A DNA stretch of 64,000 bases from Alkalimarinus alittae (GCF_026016465.1 NZ_CP100390.1:3268501-3332500), one strand, 5' to 3'; counted from the first letter of the stretch, positions 16,474 to 26,443 are shown. Translations and numbers: made by a program. Notes: a model not told the origin generated them from the sequence alone.

Positions 16474-17055
16474 TTATTGATGAAAAGGACACACCGGTTT
16501 TGTACCGTTCCATACAGGCAAGGACAAATCCTCAGGCTCTTCGACAGGCCCTCCGGTACGCGCTTTATATGAGCCTTCATTAATGGATAATTTCATCAAT
16601 GCGGTCGCTTTTCGCTCTCGTTTATTCGGCGCTCTAACGTTATCCCAGCGCCCTTCTTCAATTTGGTTAATAACCACTTCAAAGGCACGATCAAACTCAT
16701 TTTCAGCCACCACTCTACTGCCTGTACAATACAACACAGCTGAACGATAGTTAGCACTATGGTGATAAGCGGACTTAGACATCACCCACTCGTTACACTC
16801 AGCAAATGAAACACTTATTTCACCACCCCCCTCTAGATGCCTTTGTATTCGACTTTTATTTGCCACGTGTAAGTATAAATCTTCCTCCACTCGCCAAATG
16901 GTAATCGGAATGACGACAGGCCGGTTATTAACAATAAAGCCAATATGACCAAGTTTTAAGTCATCAATCAGCTGAAATATTTTTGATTTATCGTAGCTTG
17001 CACGCTTCGCCCCTCTTCTAACTTTACTGTGCTCTGTAAACTTAACCTCACTCAC
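16474..17055 (-). CDS. PNPOx-like flavin-binding protein (pyridoxamine 5'-phosphate oxidase family)
   Basis: A 193-aa split-barrel protein from GTG 17055, chosen because AAGGAG lies 7 nt upstream; a longer reading from ATG 17091 contains that ribosome site. Family pattern: RRGAKRASYDKSKIFQLIDD, LGHIGFIVNNRPVVIPI, LHVANKSRIQRHL, then MSKSAYHHSANYRS, as in FMN- or heme-binding PNPOx-like proteins of unassigned function. A MocR regulator lies divergent, 104 nt away, an arrangement typical for this family, so it is probably controlled by that regulator and linked to pyridoxal phosphate or amine metabolism. Confidence 0.85.
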   Translation of the reverse strand: MSEVKFTEHSKVRRGAKRASYDKSKIFQLIDDLKLGHIGFIVNNRPVVIPITIWRVEEDLYLHVANKSRIQRHLEGGGEISVSFAECNEWVMSKSAYHHSANYRSAVLYCTGSRVVAENEFDRAFEVVINQIEEGRWDNVRAPNKRERKATALMKLSINEGSYKARTGGPVEEPEDLSLPVWNGTKPVCPFHQ

Positions 17056-17129
17056 CACCCGACTCCTTACCACTATTAGTTTATGTTCCATCGCATATGT
17101 TGATATGGTGATTGTTACGCCAAACTGGT

Positions 17130-17142
17130 ATCTTTATAAGAT
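17130..17142. promoter_or_regulatory. inverted repeat in the PNPOx/MocR divergent region
   Basis: ATCTTTATAAGAT is a 5-bp inverted repeat around TAT, 18 nt before the MocR start, and overlaps possible promoter sequence. It could be an operator. Weak evidence. Confidence 0.25.
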
Positions 17143-17159
17143 CCAATTTATAAAAATAT

Positions 17160-18644
17160 ATGGTGCCAGTCATGGAAGCCCCATCCTTTTCCTCTTTCGC
17201 GTTTTGCGCTGACCGCCCCTTACAAGAACAACTTCAGCAGCAGTTAACCGACTGGATATACACCGGCAGATTATCGCCAGGCACTCGTTTACCATCTTCC
17301 CGCCGCCTCGCGGCAGAGCTTAATATCAGTAGAAACACCGTTACCATAGTGCTGGACCAGTTAAAATCAGAGGGGTTTTTAGAAGGCATTCAAGGCAAAG
17401 GGGTTTTTGTTGCGCCAGACCTCCCAACAGATATCTCTGGCCCATCTAAGGTCAACTGGGGCCATAAAGGCCCCCTCCCTGAACTTTCTGAGTTCGGTGT
17501 ATATCTCAACAAAACACCCTTAACCGAGCACGGTAAAATACTGCCTTTTACACCCGGCATACCGGATATAGCATCCTTCCCACAAAAATCATGGCTACAA
17601 ATACAACGTAGGCACCAAAGCCGAATAAACCTAATGGGGTACGACGGTAATCAAGGTTATGGCCCGTTACGAGAAGCATTGTCGGAATATTTAAAACTGT
17701 CTCGCGGCGTACGTTGCACCCCGCAACAAATCATCATTACCCAAGGCGCACAGCAAGCCATCTCTCTTTGTGCTCAAGTATTACTCAATGAAGGTGATTC
17801 AGTACTGGTTGAAAACCCTGGTTACATGGGCGCAAGAAAGGCATTTTTGGCCCGCAGAGCGAAATTAATATCATGCCCAATGGGAGAAAACGGCATAGAC
17901 CTGGATGCGTTACAGAAAAATAAAAACATAAATGCACGCCAGCCAAAGCTGATGTACGTCACCCCAACCCATCAATATCCTTTAGGCGGTATTCTGCCTG
18001 CCTCTCAACGTCTAAAACTGCTAGATTGGGCATCACAACAACATACATGGTTAATCGAAGACGACTACGACAGTGAGTTTCATTACTTCCATAAACCCAT
18101 CGCAGCCTTACAAGGAATGGCAGAAGAAACCCCGGTCATCTATATGGGGAGCTTTAGTAAAACACTGTTTCCAGCCCTGAGGCTCGGTTATTTAGTGGTA
18201 CCAGAACCATTAGCCAAGGTATTTATAAAAGCTAAAAGTTTTATGGGTGGAGAGTCGCCATTACTTACACAAGCTGTTGTTGCAGACTTTATAGGCGAAG
18301 GGCACTTTATTCGTCATTTAAGAAAAATGAGGCTGTTATATCAAGATAAATGGCAGCACCTTAATAGCCTTCTTAACAATGAACTGTCCGAGCAAGTGAG
18401 GCCCATTTTACAAAGTGCGGGTATGCACTTAGCCATTGAAATTCCAAACATAGATGATCAAACGTTAAAGCAGCTGTTTCAACAACAGGGGTTTGGCAGT
18501 TCTGCACTCTCATCTTACTTTAACGAGAATCCTACTATGACAGGGTTAGTGCTGGGGTTTGCTAATACGACGGAACATCAAAGAGAGCAAGGTGTGGCTG
18601 CGTTGAAAAAAATCTTAGACATAGAAGACATGCGCTCTATATAA
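17160..18644 (+). CDS. MocR/PdxR-family regulator (GntR HTH fused to aminotransferase-like domain)
   Basis: A 494-aa protein. Residues ~18-85 form a GntR winged HTH (LQEQLQQQLTDWIYTGRLSP; RLPSSRRLAAELNISRNTVT); the rest is a type-I aminotransferase fold with the PLP lysine in MGSFSKTLFPALRLGYLVVP and the pocket motif EDDYDSEFHY. MocR proteins use PLP or an external aldimine as effector rather than for catalysis. A second start (17172) is possible. Divergent from the PNPOx-like gene, its likely target. Confidence 0.93.
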   Translation: MVPVMEAPSFSSFAFCADRPLQEQLQQQLTDWIYTGRLSPGTRLPSSRRLAAELNISRNTVTIVLDQLKSEGFLEGIQGKGVFVAPDLPTDISGPSKVNWGHKGPLPELSEFGVYLNKTPLTEHGKILPFTPGIPDIASFPQKSWLQIQRRHQSRINLMGYDGNQGYGPLREALSEYLKLSRGVRCTPQQIIITQGAQQAISLCAQVLLNEGDSVLVENPGYMGARKAFLARRAKLISCPMGENGIDLDALQKNKNINARQPKLMYVTPTHQYPLGGILPASQRLKLLDWASQQHTWLIEDDYDSEFHYFHKPIAALQGMAEETPVIYMGSFSKTLFPALRLGYLVVPEPLAKVFIKAKSFMGGESPLLTQAVVADFIGEGHFIRHLRKMRLLYQDKWQHLNSLLNNELSEQVRPILQSAGMHLAIEIPNIDDQTLKQLFQQQGFGSSALSSYFNENPTMTGLVLGFANTTEHQREQGVAALKKILDIEDMRSI

Positions 18645-18648
18645 GATG

Positions 18649-19797
18649 TTATAGGGAGTGATACTCAACCGATGCCATTTCAATCAAACGACTACGCGCT
18701 CTTTCAAATTCAAACATCAAACACCCTTCGGTATATAGCTGATCAAATGGCACTTCACTAACCAGATAAAGCTTCACTTTGCATTCATAAAGTTCATCAA
18801 CTAACGCGATAAACCGGCGAACAGCGTCATCCATATTTGAATGAACAACTTTCCGCTCTCCCGTCTCGCCAGACCCCACACTACCATCTTCAGTACCACG
18901 CGCTTTTATGTGTTCAAAGCTACTCCCCCCTAAGGAGGGTATGTTAATCAGAATGACGGTCCTAAAATCCTTAGCCAGCTGAATATAATCAAGCTGGCTT
19001 CTAGGCCCTTCGCAAAGCTGTGAGAACTCAAAACAGATAGCCTGCGGGCTGCGCGACACGTAAGGAATTTCTCTGCCTAAAACCATTATCGACTTAGCAT
19101 TAGAGCTAGCCATGGGCAGATCATACTGATCAAACAATGCCATGATGGTATCAGTATTGAACGCTAAGCTAGCGGGCTCAACAAAATAGATTTGTTGCTG
19201 AGTTAACAACCGTTCTCGGTGGTCATCTTCACCACTAAGATGAATGGTGAGGGTATATTCTTTAATCGCCTCTATAGCCGATAGAAACCTTGAACGCTGT
19301 AGACCGTCAAGATATAAATCATCAGGCCGAGAATTGCTGGTCGCCACTAATACAACATTCAACTCAAACAGGTATTTCAGGAGATGGCCTAGCAGCATGG
19401 CGTCGCCAATATCTGACACAAAAAACTCGTCAAAGCACAACACTTTATATTCTGAGCTTAACTTTTCGGCAATCAACCTAAGCGGGTCTGAGTTACCTGA
19501 AAGTTGAGCTAACTGCAGATGAACTGAGGCCATAAAATGATGAAAGTGTTGACGCAAACAGTATTCCGACTTAAGAGAGCCAGAGAATAGATCCATCAGG
19601 AATGTTTTGCCCCTGCCGACCTTACCCCATAAATACAGGCCTCGAATATTCATTGTTTGCTCTGACGCGTTATCCAACTGGCGATAAAGGTCATCAAGCG
19701 AATCTAATGCACTATATTGGGCAGAGTCATCAATGACCGAGCCACTCTCAACAAGTGACCGGTATTGCTGCTTTGGACTTAAAGACGTGACATACAT
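18649..19797 (-). CDS. zapE: ZapE cell-division ATPase (AFG1 family)
   Basis: A 382-aa P-loop ATPase that destabilises FtsZ and acts late in division in E. coli. Walker A WGKVGRGKT (LYLWGKVGRGKTFLMDLF), Walker B VLCFDEFFVSDIGDA, and the family sensor ATSNSRPDDLYLDGLQRSRF are all present. The start at ATG 19797 (MYVTSLSPKQQY) fits the family; the frame is open 42 nt further to 19839. It lies downstream of rsuA on the same strand with a 108-nt gap. A GSVGSGETGER stretch near the C-terminus is an unusual linker. Confidence 0.93.
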   Translation of the reverse strand: MYVTSLSPKQQYRSLVESGSVIDDSAQYSALDSLDDLYRQLDNASEQTMNIRGLYLWGKVGRGKTFLMDLFSGSLKSEYCLRQHFHHFMASVHLQLAQLSGNSDPLRLIAEKLSSEYKVLCFDEFFVSDIGDAMLLGHLLKYLFELNVVLVATSNSRPDDLYLDGLQRSRFLSAIEAIKEYTLTIHLSGEDDHRERLLTQQQIYFVEPASLAFNTDTIMALFDQYDLPMASSNAKSIMVLGREIPYVSRSPQAICFEFSQLCEGPRSQLDYIQLAKDFRTVILINIPSLGGSSFEHIKARGTEDGSVGSGETGERKVVHSNMDDAVRRFIALVDELYECKVKLYLVSEVPFDQLYTEGCLMFEFERARSRLIEMASVEYHSL

Positions 19798-19905
19798 ATT
19801 ATGAAGAAACCCATTGATGAGCAGGACTCTGCACATCAATTTTCTTTTTAACTATACCTTTTGTTGAGCATCAGCACTGGAATACAGCATGACTAGACAG
19901 AAGTA

Positions 19906-20598
19906 TTATCCAACAGACTGTATCTCTTCATCTGTCAAATAGCGCCATTCACCTAACGCTAAATCATCATCCAGAACAATTTCACCCACTTGCTCTCGAT
20001 GTAACTCAACTACACGATTATTCATCGCTCCAAACATCCGTTTAACCTGATGGTATTTGCCTTCATGTATGGTTAACAGGCACTCAGTGGGAGCCAGTAT
20101 TTCAAGCTCTGCAGGCAAGGTAGGCTGCTTCTCGCCTTTAAGCATAATACCTTCAGCAAAGCGCTCTACAGTTTCGTCAGGTATCGCCTCGGCTAGCACG
20201 ACTCTATAGCGTTTTTTACACTGCTTTTTTGGTGACGTAATGTTATGAGACCACTTTCCGTCATCGGTAATCAACAGCAGCCCGGTAGTATCGGCATCAA
20301 GACGGCCCGCTATTAATAAGTCTTCTACTCGCTCGATATCAAACAAATCAAATACTGATCGGTAATCGTCATCTAACGATGTACAAACCGCGCCATCAGG
20401 CTTATTCAGCATAATATACCGCGGGCCTGAGAAGCGAAGGTTCCGCCCATCAAAAACGACTTCATGGCTATCGTTTATTTTGACTTTTTGATCTTTTTCA
20501 ACAACACCGTTAACTTTAACCTGACCTTTACCGATCACACGCTTAGCCTGAATACGGCTAAGCCCAGTGCAAGTGCATATAAATTTGTCGAGACGCAT
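19906..20598 (-). CDS. rsuA: 16S rRNA pseudouridine(516) synthase RsuA
   Basis: A 230-aa enzyme that converts U516 of 16S rRNA to pseudouridine. N-terminal S4 RNA-binding domain (MRLDKFICTCTGLSRIQAKR) and the catalytic GRLDADTTGLLL motif with Asp101. The end motif EGKYHQVKRMFGAMNNRVVE is typical of RsuA. It starts 36 nt after the stop of the rhlE-like gene on the same strand, so probably co-transcribed with it; both act on ribosomal RNA. Confidence 0.95.
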   Translation of the reverse strand: MRLDKFICTCTGLSRIQAKRVIGKGQVKVNGVVEKDQKVKINDSHEVVFDGRNLRFSGPRYIMLNKPDGAVCTSLDDDYRSVFDLFDIERVEDLLIAGRLDADTTGLLLITDDGKWSHNITSPKKQCKKRYRVVLAEAIPDETVERFAEGIMLKGEKQPTLPAELEILAPTECLLTIHEGKYHQVKRMFGAMNNRVVELHREQVGEIVLDDDLALGEWRYLTDEEIQSVG

Positions 20599-20634
20599 AG
20601 ATAATTACTCAATCTGATCAATATTAGTATTGTA

Positions 20635-21909
20635 TTATTTTTTATTCCAAGGATTATGCCCGCGCGCATTTTCACCTGATCGTTGACCATCTTTATGGTC
20701 AACTCTAGGTGGTCGAGGCTTTTTCGGCTTTTTAGGTTTGATAGGGCGAGTATCTAAACGGGTCACACGAAGCGGGTTAACGGGTTCAAATCCATCAATT
20801 TCTTTACGTGGTAATAACTCGCCAATCAAACGTTCAATATCTGACAGCAACTTAAGTTCATCAGCGCATACTAACGATACCGCTTGACCACTGGCACCCG
20901 CTCGTCCGGTACGACCAATTCGATGAACATAGTCTTCGGGTACATTAGGTAAGTCAAAGTTAACCACCTGTGGCAACTGATCAATGTCTAGCCCTCTAGC
21001 AGCAATATCGGTTGCTACAAGTACTCTAACAGTACCACTCTTAAAATCGGCCAGCGCTTTTGTGCGAGCGCCCTGCCCTTTATTGCCGTGTATCGCGGCT
21101 GCGGTAATGCCTTTGGCTTCAAGCTGTTTAGTTAGGCGGTTTGCGCCATGTTTAGTTTTACTAAATACCAATACTTGCTGCCATTTATTATCTTGTACAA
21201 GTTTGATTAGCATGGCTGATTTCTTAGCCTTGTCTGCAGGGTACACCCACTGCTCAACGCTTTTAACAGTCGTGTTGCGAGGAGAAACAGAAATCTCTAC
21301 TGGGTCATTCACCAACCCTTTAGCCAACTTGCGAATATCATCTGAAAAAGTGGCCGAGAACATGAGATTCTGTCTATCTTTAGGCAAAAGAGCCAAGATT
21401 TTCTTAATATCGTGAATAAAGCCCATATCTAACATACGATCGGCTTCGTCTAGCACAAGTATTTCAAGCTGCTTAAACTTAACTGCATTTTGACTATATA
21501 AATCAAGCAGTCGGCCAGGCGTTGCCACCAGCACATCGACCCCTTTACGCAGCTTCATCATTTGTGGATTAATCTTAACACCACCAAAAACGACAGCAGA
21601 CCTTATGGGTAAGTTTTTTCCGTAGGTCGCAACACTTTCACCAACCTGTGCAGCCAACTCTCGTGTAGGCGTCAACACTAATGCTCTTACTTGGTTTGTT
21701 TGAGCCCGCTCGCCTTCTGAAAGCCGTTGTAATAAAGGCAATGTAAATCCGGCGGTTTTCCCTGTGCCAGTCTGGGCTGCCGCCATTACATCTTTACCCT
21801 CAAGTACAGCCGGAATGGCTTGCTCCTGAATAGGTGAAGGTGTGTCGTAACCTTGTTCGGCTACGGCTGCAAGAATAGGGGCTGATAGACCCAGGGAATC
21901 AAAACTCAT
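20635..21909 (-). CDS. rhlE: RhlE-type DEAD-box RNA helicase
   Basis: A 424-aa ATP-dependent RNA helicase, likely in ribosome assembly or RNA turnover. Motifs: Q motif (SPIQEQAIP), I AQTGTGKT, Ia PTRELA, Ib [23 protein letters not shown], and [12 protein letters not shown]. The C-terminal tail is basic ([12 protein letters not shown]), as in RhlE. It heads the rhlE-rsuA-zapE run. A second paralogue is at 49248-50501. Confidence 0.93.
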   Translation of the reverse strand: MSFDSLGLSAPILAAVAEQGYDTPSPIQEQAIPAVLEGKDVMAAAQTGTGKTAGFTLPLLQRLSEGERAQTNQVRALVLTPTRELAAQVGESVATYGKNLPIRSAVVFGGVKINPQMMKLRKGVDVLVATPGRLLDLYSQNAVKFKQLEILVLDEADRMLDMGFIHDIKKILALLPKDRQNLMFSATFSDDIRKLAKGLVNDPVEISVSPRNTTVKSVEQWVYPADKAKKSAMLIKLVQDNKWQQVLVFSKTKHGANRLTKQLEAKGITAAAIHGNKGQGARTKALADFKSGTVRVLVATDIAARGLDIDQLPQVVNFDLPNVPEDYVHRIGRTGRAGASGQAVSLVCADELKLLSDIERLIGELLPRKEIDGFEPVNPLRVTRLDTRPIKPKKPKKPRPPRVDHKDGQRSGENARGHNPWNKK

Positions 21910-22093
21910 AGAATGTTCTCGTGTTACTGCATACAGAATAAAAAGCCACCATTGCGGCGGCCGTGCAGCTTACAGGATAATAGTATTCAGCGCTATGAAA
22001 ATAGCAATTATAAGACAAACCCCAGAGCAAGAGAGGAGCTAAAAATACACGTTTTATTCTGTTTTTAAACGGTTCATTATTTTTATCTATCGG

Positions 22094-22684
22094 CTACTTT
22101 GACAACGGCAAGTCAGCAGACTCACCCATTTCTTTTAATGTAAACAGTTTAGGCTCAGCTCGGGCGACATTACTGTTACCCCACTCCAGTTTATTATCTG
22201 GCCCATTCAATATTTCAGCGGCAAACGATTCAGCAAACCCCGTTTGGTATTCCAATTCCACACCTAAATACATTTTCTCATCGTTTATTTTTTTAAATTT
22301 ATAGGCAACAGCAACACCCGCAATTTGACCGGTATTAACCTGTGAATTCAGCGTTTGCCAAATAAGTGGAATGATTTTATCGGGATTTTTTGCAACCTGG
22401 CCAGGCTTAGCGTACCAAACATATTTAACGCTTCCATCCCGAAAAAGAGCCGCACCATAGGGAGAAAAGTCTCCGTAAGAGTCCTCTAGGGACTTAGATT
22501 TTTTCAATACATTAGCGAGCAGGTATTTTAGATTTGTTTGTGACTCTTGCTCTGCCGCTTCAGCCTGTTGCTGCGTTACTTGCGATTCGAGGTCCTTGGC
22601 CATTAGCATACCCGAGAGGCTTGCCATCAACAGCGCACATAGGACAGACATCTGTTTTATGGTTATTTTTTTATCTATTCTCAT
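22094..22684 (-). CDS. exported protein of unknown function
   Basis: A 196-aa protein with a signal peptide (IKQMSVLCALLMASLSGMLMA) followed by a Gln-rich helix (VTQQQAEAAEQESQ) and a mixed alpha/beta domain (FSPYGAALFRDGSVKYVWYA). No cysteine for lipidation. The family is not recognised. Located 71 nt before the terminator of the adjacent DUF6160 gene, in the same direction; the terminator suggests a separate unit. Confidence 0.8.
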   Translation of the reverse strand: MRIDKKITIKQMSVLCALLMASLSGMLMAKDLESQVTQQQAEAAEQESQTNLKYLLANVLKKSKSLEDSYGDFSPYGAALFRDGSVKYVWYAKPGQVAKNPDKIIPLIWQTLNSQVNTGQIAGVAVAYKFKKINDEKMYLGVELEYQTGFAESFAAEILNGPDNKLEWGNSNVARAEPKLFTLKEMGESADLPLSK

Positions 22685-22721
22685 CGGTAATATTTATAGC
22701 ATTCTGATAGATTTCGATTAA

Positions 22722-22750
22722 ACAAAAGGCCTCCTATGGAAGCCTTTTGT
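22722..22750 (-). terminator. intrinsic terminator after the DUF6160 gene
   Basis: Perfect 9-bp stem ACAAAAGGC / GCCTTTTGT around an 11-nt loop, 27 nt past the stop codon on the minus strand; the minus transcript continues GTTTAAT. Confidence 0.8.
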
Positions 22751-22776
22751 CATTAACCCTTAGAGTAAAGCAGTCA

Positions 22777-23709
22777 TTAGTGACCGTAAACTAATGCTGT
22801 ACCCGTCATTCTTAGATCCGTCAAATATACGCTACCAATAGCAGAGCCACCAATAGTGATATCTTCAAAATCGATATCCGCTTCAAAGTTTTGCAACTCA
22901 ATTGCTAAACCGTTTATACCTTTAGCACTTGTTCCTTTGTTTACATTAAGCTGTGCGTGTGCCATTGAATGGCCTTTATCGTCAACCGCTAACCAAACCT
23001 TGTCAGCACCACGGCTGTTATGGATAGCAATTTTGGTTTCAACACCCATAAAAGGAACCTTCAACGAACCTTCAGCATTGAAGTACGTCGAAATATTCAT
23101 GCCGCCACCATCGCTATCAATAAAAATTTCTGTTGGACCAAAGTAACCTGAAATTTTAAAGTCAGAAATCAGTACGGTTCCAGTTGATATATTACCAATT
23201 TCTTCAGTTGATTTACCAAGACCAACAGATCCTATATCTAAGCTATAATCAACTTGGTTAAGAAGGTTGGTAAAGTCAGTAGCACTAACAGAAATCAATA
23301 AGTCACCATCTGATAAAACAGGTGCGTCATAATGACCACTCACCGCACCACCGCCAGATACAACCACTGACGCTAAATCAATCAATGTCTCACCCATGTT
23401 GTTTCTGCCTAGGTCAGAGCCATCTCCAACAACATCCACCATGATCTGAATGTCATTTAAGATGCCATCTCCAGTACCACCAAATGCACCGGTGCCACCC
23501 GTAAGCTTAACGTCTTTTATAGATATAAAACCACCATCTTTATAATCGACGGCACCCATTTTTACTTCTGCTGAGTGAATATCTATCGTTAAACCCGCTT
23601 GACCGGTTGTATTACCCAATACAGTATCATCTAATGAAACCATATCTGCATGAGCTGTTGATGCTGCAGCGATCGCCGCAACTAACGCTATTTTCTTCAG
23701 GCCTTTCAT
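22777..23709 (-). CDS. DUF6160-family exported protein
   Basis: A 310-aa protein from ATG 23709 (GGAGAG upstream). Signal peptide MKGLKKIALVAAIAAASTAHA is followed at once by the family hallmark (MVSLDDTVLGNTTGQAGLTI), a motif shared by DUF6160 proteins of marine gammaproteobacteria; the remainder is a Gly-rich beta-repeat body (ISIKDVKLTGGTGAFGGTGD; GNISTGTVLISDFKISGYF). Members are thought to be surface or outer-membrane associated; function is unknown. Shares an upstream regulatory element with the gene at 24101-26002. Confidence 0.88.
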   Translation of the reverse strand: MKGLKKIALVAAIAAASTAHADMVSLDDTVLGNTTGQAGLTIDIHSAEVKMGAVDYKDGGFISIKDVKLTGGTGAFGGTGDGILNDIQIMVDVVGDGSDLGRNNMGETLIDLASVVVSGGGAVSGHYDAPVLSDGDLLISVSATDFTNLLNQVDYSLDIGSVGLGKSTEEIGNISTGTVLISDFKISGYFGPTEIFIDSDGGGMNISTYFNAEGSLKVPFMGVETKIAIHNSRGADKVWLAVDDKGHSMAHAQLNVNKGTSAKGINGLAIELQNFEADIDFEDITIGGSAIGSVYLTDLRMTGTALVYGH

Positions 23710-23811
23710 ATTACTCTCCATGATTGAAGCTTATTTTATTTTTTGATGTATCTTATGCTTATCTACCCACTGATCTAAAAACATGTCAGTTAAGCTATCA
23801 CAATGCTATTA

Positions 23812-23911
23812 GGCTTTTTTTGCATTAATTAGTCATTGTTAAAATAGGAAGTAGTTTTGTTAAAAACGGTAACTGTGACCACCATTAATACGAATTGTGA
23901 GCCACTTCAAA
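23812..23911 (-). promoter_or_regulatory. shared regulatory element, copy A
   Basis: 23812-23878 matches 26158-26224 at 56 of 67 positions without gaps. Conserved blocks on the minus strand include ACCGTTT, CTTCCTATTTT and AATGACTAATT. A TGTGA-N6-TCAAA (23896-23911) CRP-like half site lies 18 bp upstream of the block. The element begins ~103 bp before the DUF6160 gene start. Confidence 0.6.
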
Positions 23912-24017
23912 ATAATCACGAGAGGAATTCAACGGGGCCAGTTACAGCGAGCAGATTTTAATCTCAGTGTTTTCAGTAAAAGAGAAGGATTGTGAAGCAG
24001 GTGGGCATCTATTGAAC

Positions 24018-24050
24018 AAAAAAAGCGCCTCCCCGAACGGGAAAGCGCTT
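24018..24050 (-). terminator. intrinsic terminator after the ASH-repeat protein gene
   Basis: On the minus strand AAGCGCTTTCCCGTTCGGGG then AGGCGCTT is followed by eight T residues, 51 nt past the stop. A second hairpin ATCAGGC/GCCTGAT (24056-24076) lies just before it. Confidence 0.85.
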
Positions 24051-24100
24051 AAAGTATCAGGCTAATTCAGCCTGATGAGCTATCTTAAGGAGAAAGCGAA

Positions 24101-26002
24101 TTAATCTAAGATAGGGGCCATATCTAATTCAATGGTATTACCCGCACCTTCTAACTTCTTGCTAAGGATACTGGTTAATAGCCCACAGTTTTCAATAGCC
24201 GGCATATCATAAGTACCTGTAACTTTTCCGCCTAACAATGGATTAAAGTTTTCTCCATCAAGCGAGGTTACAGTGAATGTTACTGGTTCTACTGTGCGGC
24301 AATTTTCTCCACCACCAATTTTCCAGTTAATCCACCCAAACATAGTTTTTGTAACTTTTGGCAACTTAACATAAGCAGTAGAAACCGCTGTTAACTTACC
24401 ATCAATCAATGTACCTACGGTCTCGCCAACCGGCTCAAATTCAATCTGAGCTGTTGCTAGGTAAGTCTTCCAACCTTTAATAATTTCAAAGCTACCTTGA
24501 GTCGGATCAAGTAGTAAATTACCGACAAACGTACCTGACGCTAGATCGAAATTATTGGTAATAATACCGTTTAGAGGAATCGTACCGTGGTTTGCAGCGA
24601 TATAAGATGACCCGCTCACATTGTAGTTCAGCTCAACGCCAATAGGGTCGACTTCACAGCTAGCAGGGTCTTCAACACAAGGGTCTATAACACAGCTATC
24701 AGGATCTAACTCACAAGGGTCAACAATAATCACTTCGCCCACACCAGATAGTGCTACCACTGAGCTTGGCTCATCCGCATCATCAGATGAAATGGTAACA
24801 GTACCTGTGCTTGCACCTTCGTTTGCAGTGTAAGTAATTTCTGCTGAACAGCTAGCGCCTGCGGCAACGGTTGTACAGTTATCGGCAGTCTTAACGAAAC
24901 CAGAACCAGCAACATCTAAACCTGTTACTGTTAATGCTGCACCACCAATATTGTTAACGGTAAGCACTTTAACGGCACTTGTGCCTGCTTCGATAGTTCC
25001 AAAGTCAATAGACTGAACAACATCAATTTCAGGGAACACTTCTACCTCACCGGTACCCGTCAATGCCACCTCAAGAGCTGGGTCATCTAAGTCATTTGAC
25101 TCAATAACGATCACAGCATTCTGAGTGCCTTCTTCTGACGCATTGTAAGTCACAGTAACAGTACAAGTTGACATGCCAGGAATCGTTGAACAGTTATTAT
25201 CATGAGAGAAGAAAGAAGCATCTACGCCACCAATACTCATCGCACTGATAACAAGTGGTAATTCACCCGCATTAGTAATGGTAATAGTTTTGCTTGTCTG
25301 CTGTCCTAACTGAATCGTTCCAAAGTCAACTGCAGCTTGATCAACTTCGATATCAGCGGGCACTTCTGGGATAATAATATCAGGTCTAACTTCAAAGCTA
25401 GTAAGTACATTCTGTTGACCCGGCACCAGTGCACAATCAGCAACAAATTGACCTACAGGATCAGGAGCAACTTGACCGTTCGCCTTAAGGTTAGTTAAGT
25501 CCAAAACAAGGTCATCGACGGCCAATGAAACCGTACCAGTATGAGACGTATCAAATGCCTGAGCGGCTGCATAGCCAGATGCCGGTACGTCAAATGGTCC
25601 TGATTCACCTGTTGGGATAGTGGTCGTCTCTAGGACAAGGTGTGCGTTATTAGTAATATCGCCCACAACCGTTTTAAACGTATTTACACTAGTAGCGGTA
25701 CCCGTAATAGTGGTTGCATCAACAATACTTAAGCCCAAACGCGCTTTGTCAGGAATAAGGCTAATCGTGTCTATAAAAATCTCACCCAACACTGCGTTAC
25801 CGGTTTCATCTAGAATCAACTCTTCTGGATAGTCTGCAGTAATAGTAGCAGTGATCGTTTGATCACCAATCAATGGAAATGGACATACGAAATCTAACGC
25901 TTTAGTTACTGGCGCTGCCATCGCCACGTTATTAGCGGCCATAAGTGCCGCCCCTATTACCGCTGCCCTCAAGGGGTTCAATTTAAAGTTTGTTACTTTC
26001 AT
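24101..26002 (-). CDS. exported DUF6801 protein with two choice-of-anchor-D (ASH) repeats
   Basis: A 633-aa secreted or surface protein from ATG 26002 (AGGA 8 nt upstream; another ATG 9 nt earlier overlaps that ribosome site). Signal peptide ends VAMAAP. Residues ~30-200 are a DUF6801 domain (LDFVCPFPLIGDQTITATIT). Two ASH/choice-of-anchor-D Ig-like repeats follow (VDFGTIQLGQQTSKTITITN; VDFG/IDFGTIEAGTSAVKVLTV), each with a Cys pair (DNNCSTIPGMSTCTV; DNCTTVAAGASCS). A short Cys/Asp/Pro linker (CELDPDSCVIDPCVEDPASC) leads to a C-terminal beta domain. Function unknown; extracellular adhesion or lipid interaction is possible. Confidence 0.88.
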   Translation of the reverse strand: MKVTNFKLNPLRAAVIGAALMAANNVAMAAPVTKALDFVCPFPLIGDQTITATITADYPEELILDETGNAVLGEIFIDTISLIPDKARLGLSIVDATTITGTATSVNTFKTVVGDITNNAHLVLETTTIPTGESGPFDVPASGYAAAQAFDTSHTGTVSLAVDDLVLDLTNLKANGQVAPDPVGQFVADCALVPGQQNVLTSFEVRPDIIIPEVPADIEVDQAAVDFGTIQLGQQTSKTITITNAGELPLVISAMSIGGVDASFFSHDNNCSTIPGMSTCTVTVTYNASEEGTQNAVIVIESNDLDDPALEVALTGTGEVEVFPEIDVVQSIDFGTIEAGTSAVKVLTVNNIGGAALTVTGLDVAGSGFVKTADNCTTVAAGASCSAEITYTANEGASTGTVTISSDDADEPSSVVALSGVGEVIIVDPCELDPDSCVIDPCVEDPASCEVDPIGVELNYNVSGSSYIAANHGTIPLNGIITNNFDLASGTFVGNLLLDPTQGSFEIIKGWKTYLATAQIEFEPVGETVGTLIDGKLTAVSTAYVKLPKVTKTMFGWINWKIGGGENCRTVEPVTFTVTSLDGENFNPLLGGKVTGTYDMPAIENCGLLTSILSKKLEGAGNTIELDMAPILD

Positions 26003-26011
26003 GCTTTTCAT

Positions 26012-26443
26012 CCTGTGAATTCTGTTACCAAAATTATTATTAGAAATCCCATAAAGCCCTCCACAGAAACTACAACTTACTGACCAACCTTAAAAATAAG
26101 TTATGTGCCCGTCCTGTGGAGCAACAAATTTGGCCTGGAGGAACTTGCTGCGTATTTGGCTTTTTTTGACTCAATTAGTCATTATCAAAATAGGAAGGAT
26201 TTTTGTCATAAACGGTATATGTGAAGAGCAGCCACTTTATTTTGTGATCAATGTCATAATTTGGTGACAGTATCTCAACAAGAGAGAAAGGAGTTACATT
26301 AATATTTGTTTACAGTTGTACGTCAAAAAATGATAGCTAAGCTTTCTGATTTTGAGCCGAAAACTAAACCGTCAGTGAGTAATGGCGTTATACTAAAAAT
26401 GATTTTCTTAAACATTAACGCGGGCGGTCTTGCATATTTCATA
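26012..26443. other. intergenic region upstream of the ASH-repeat gene
   Basis: 432 nt holding copy B of the shared regulatory element and a CRP-like site. No gene seen; the tail of rlmF ends at 26444 without an obvious terminator. Confidence 0.5.
26158..26258 (-). promoter_or_regulatory. shared regulatory element, copy B, with CRP-like site
   Basis: 26158-26224 is 84% identical to 23812-23878. TGTGA-N6-TCATA (26243-26258) is 19 bp further upstream and matches the CRP core TGTGA-N6-TCACA at 9 of 10 positions; the other copy has a weaker site at the same distance. The block begins ~156 bp before the start of the ASH-repeat gene. Confidence 0.6.
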
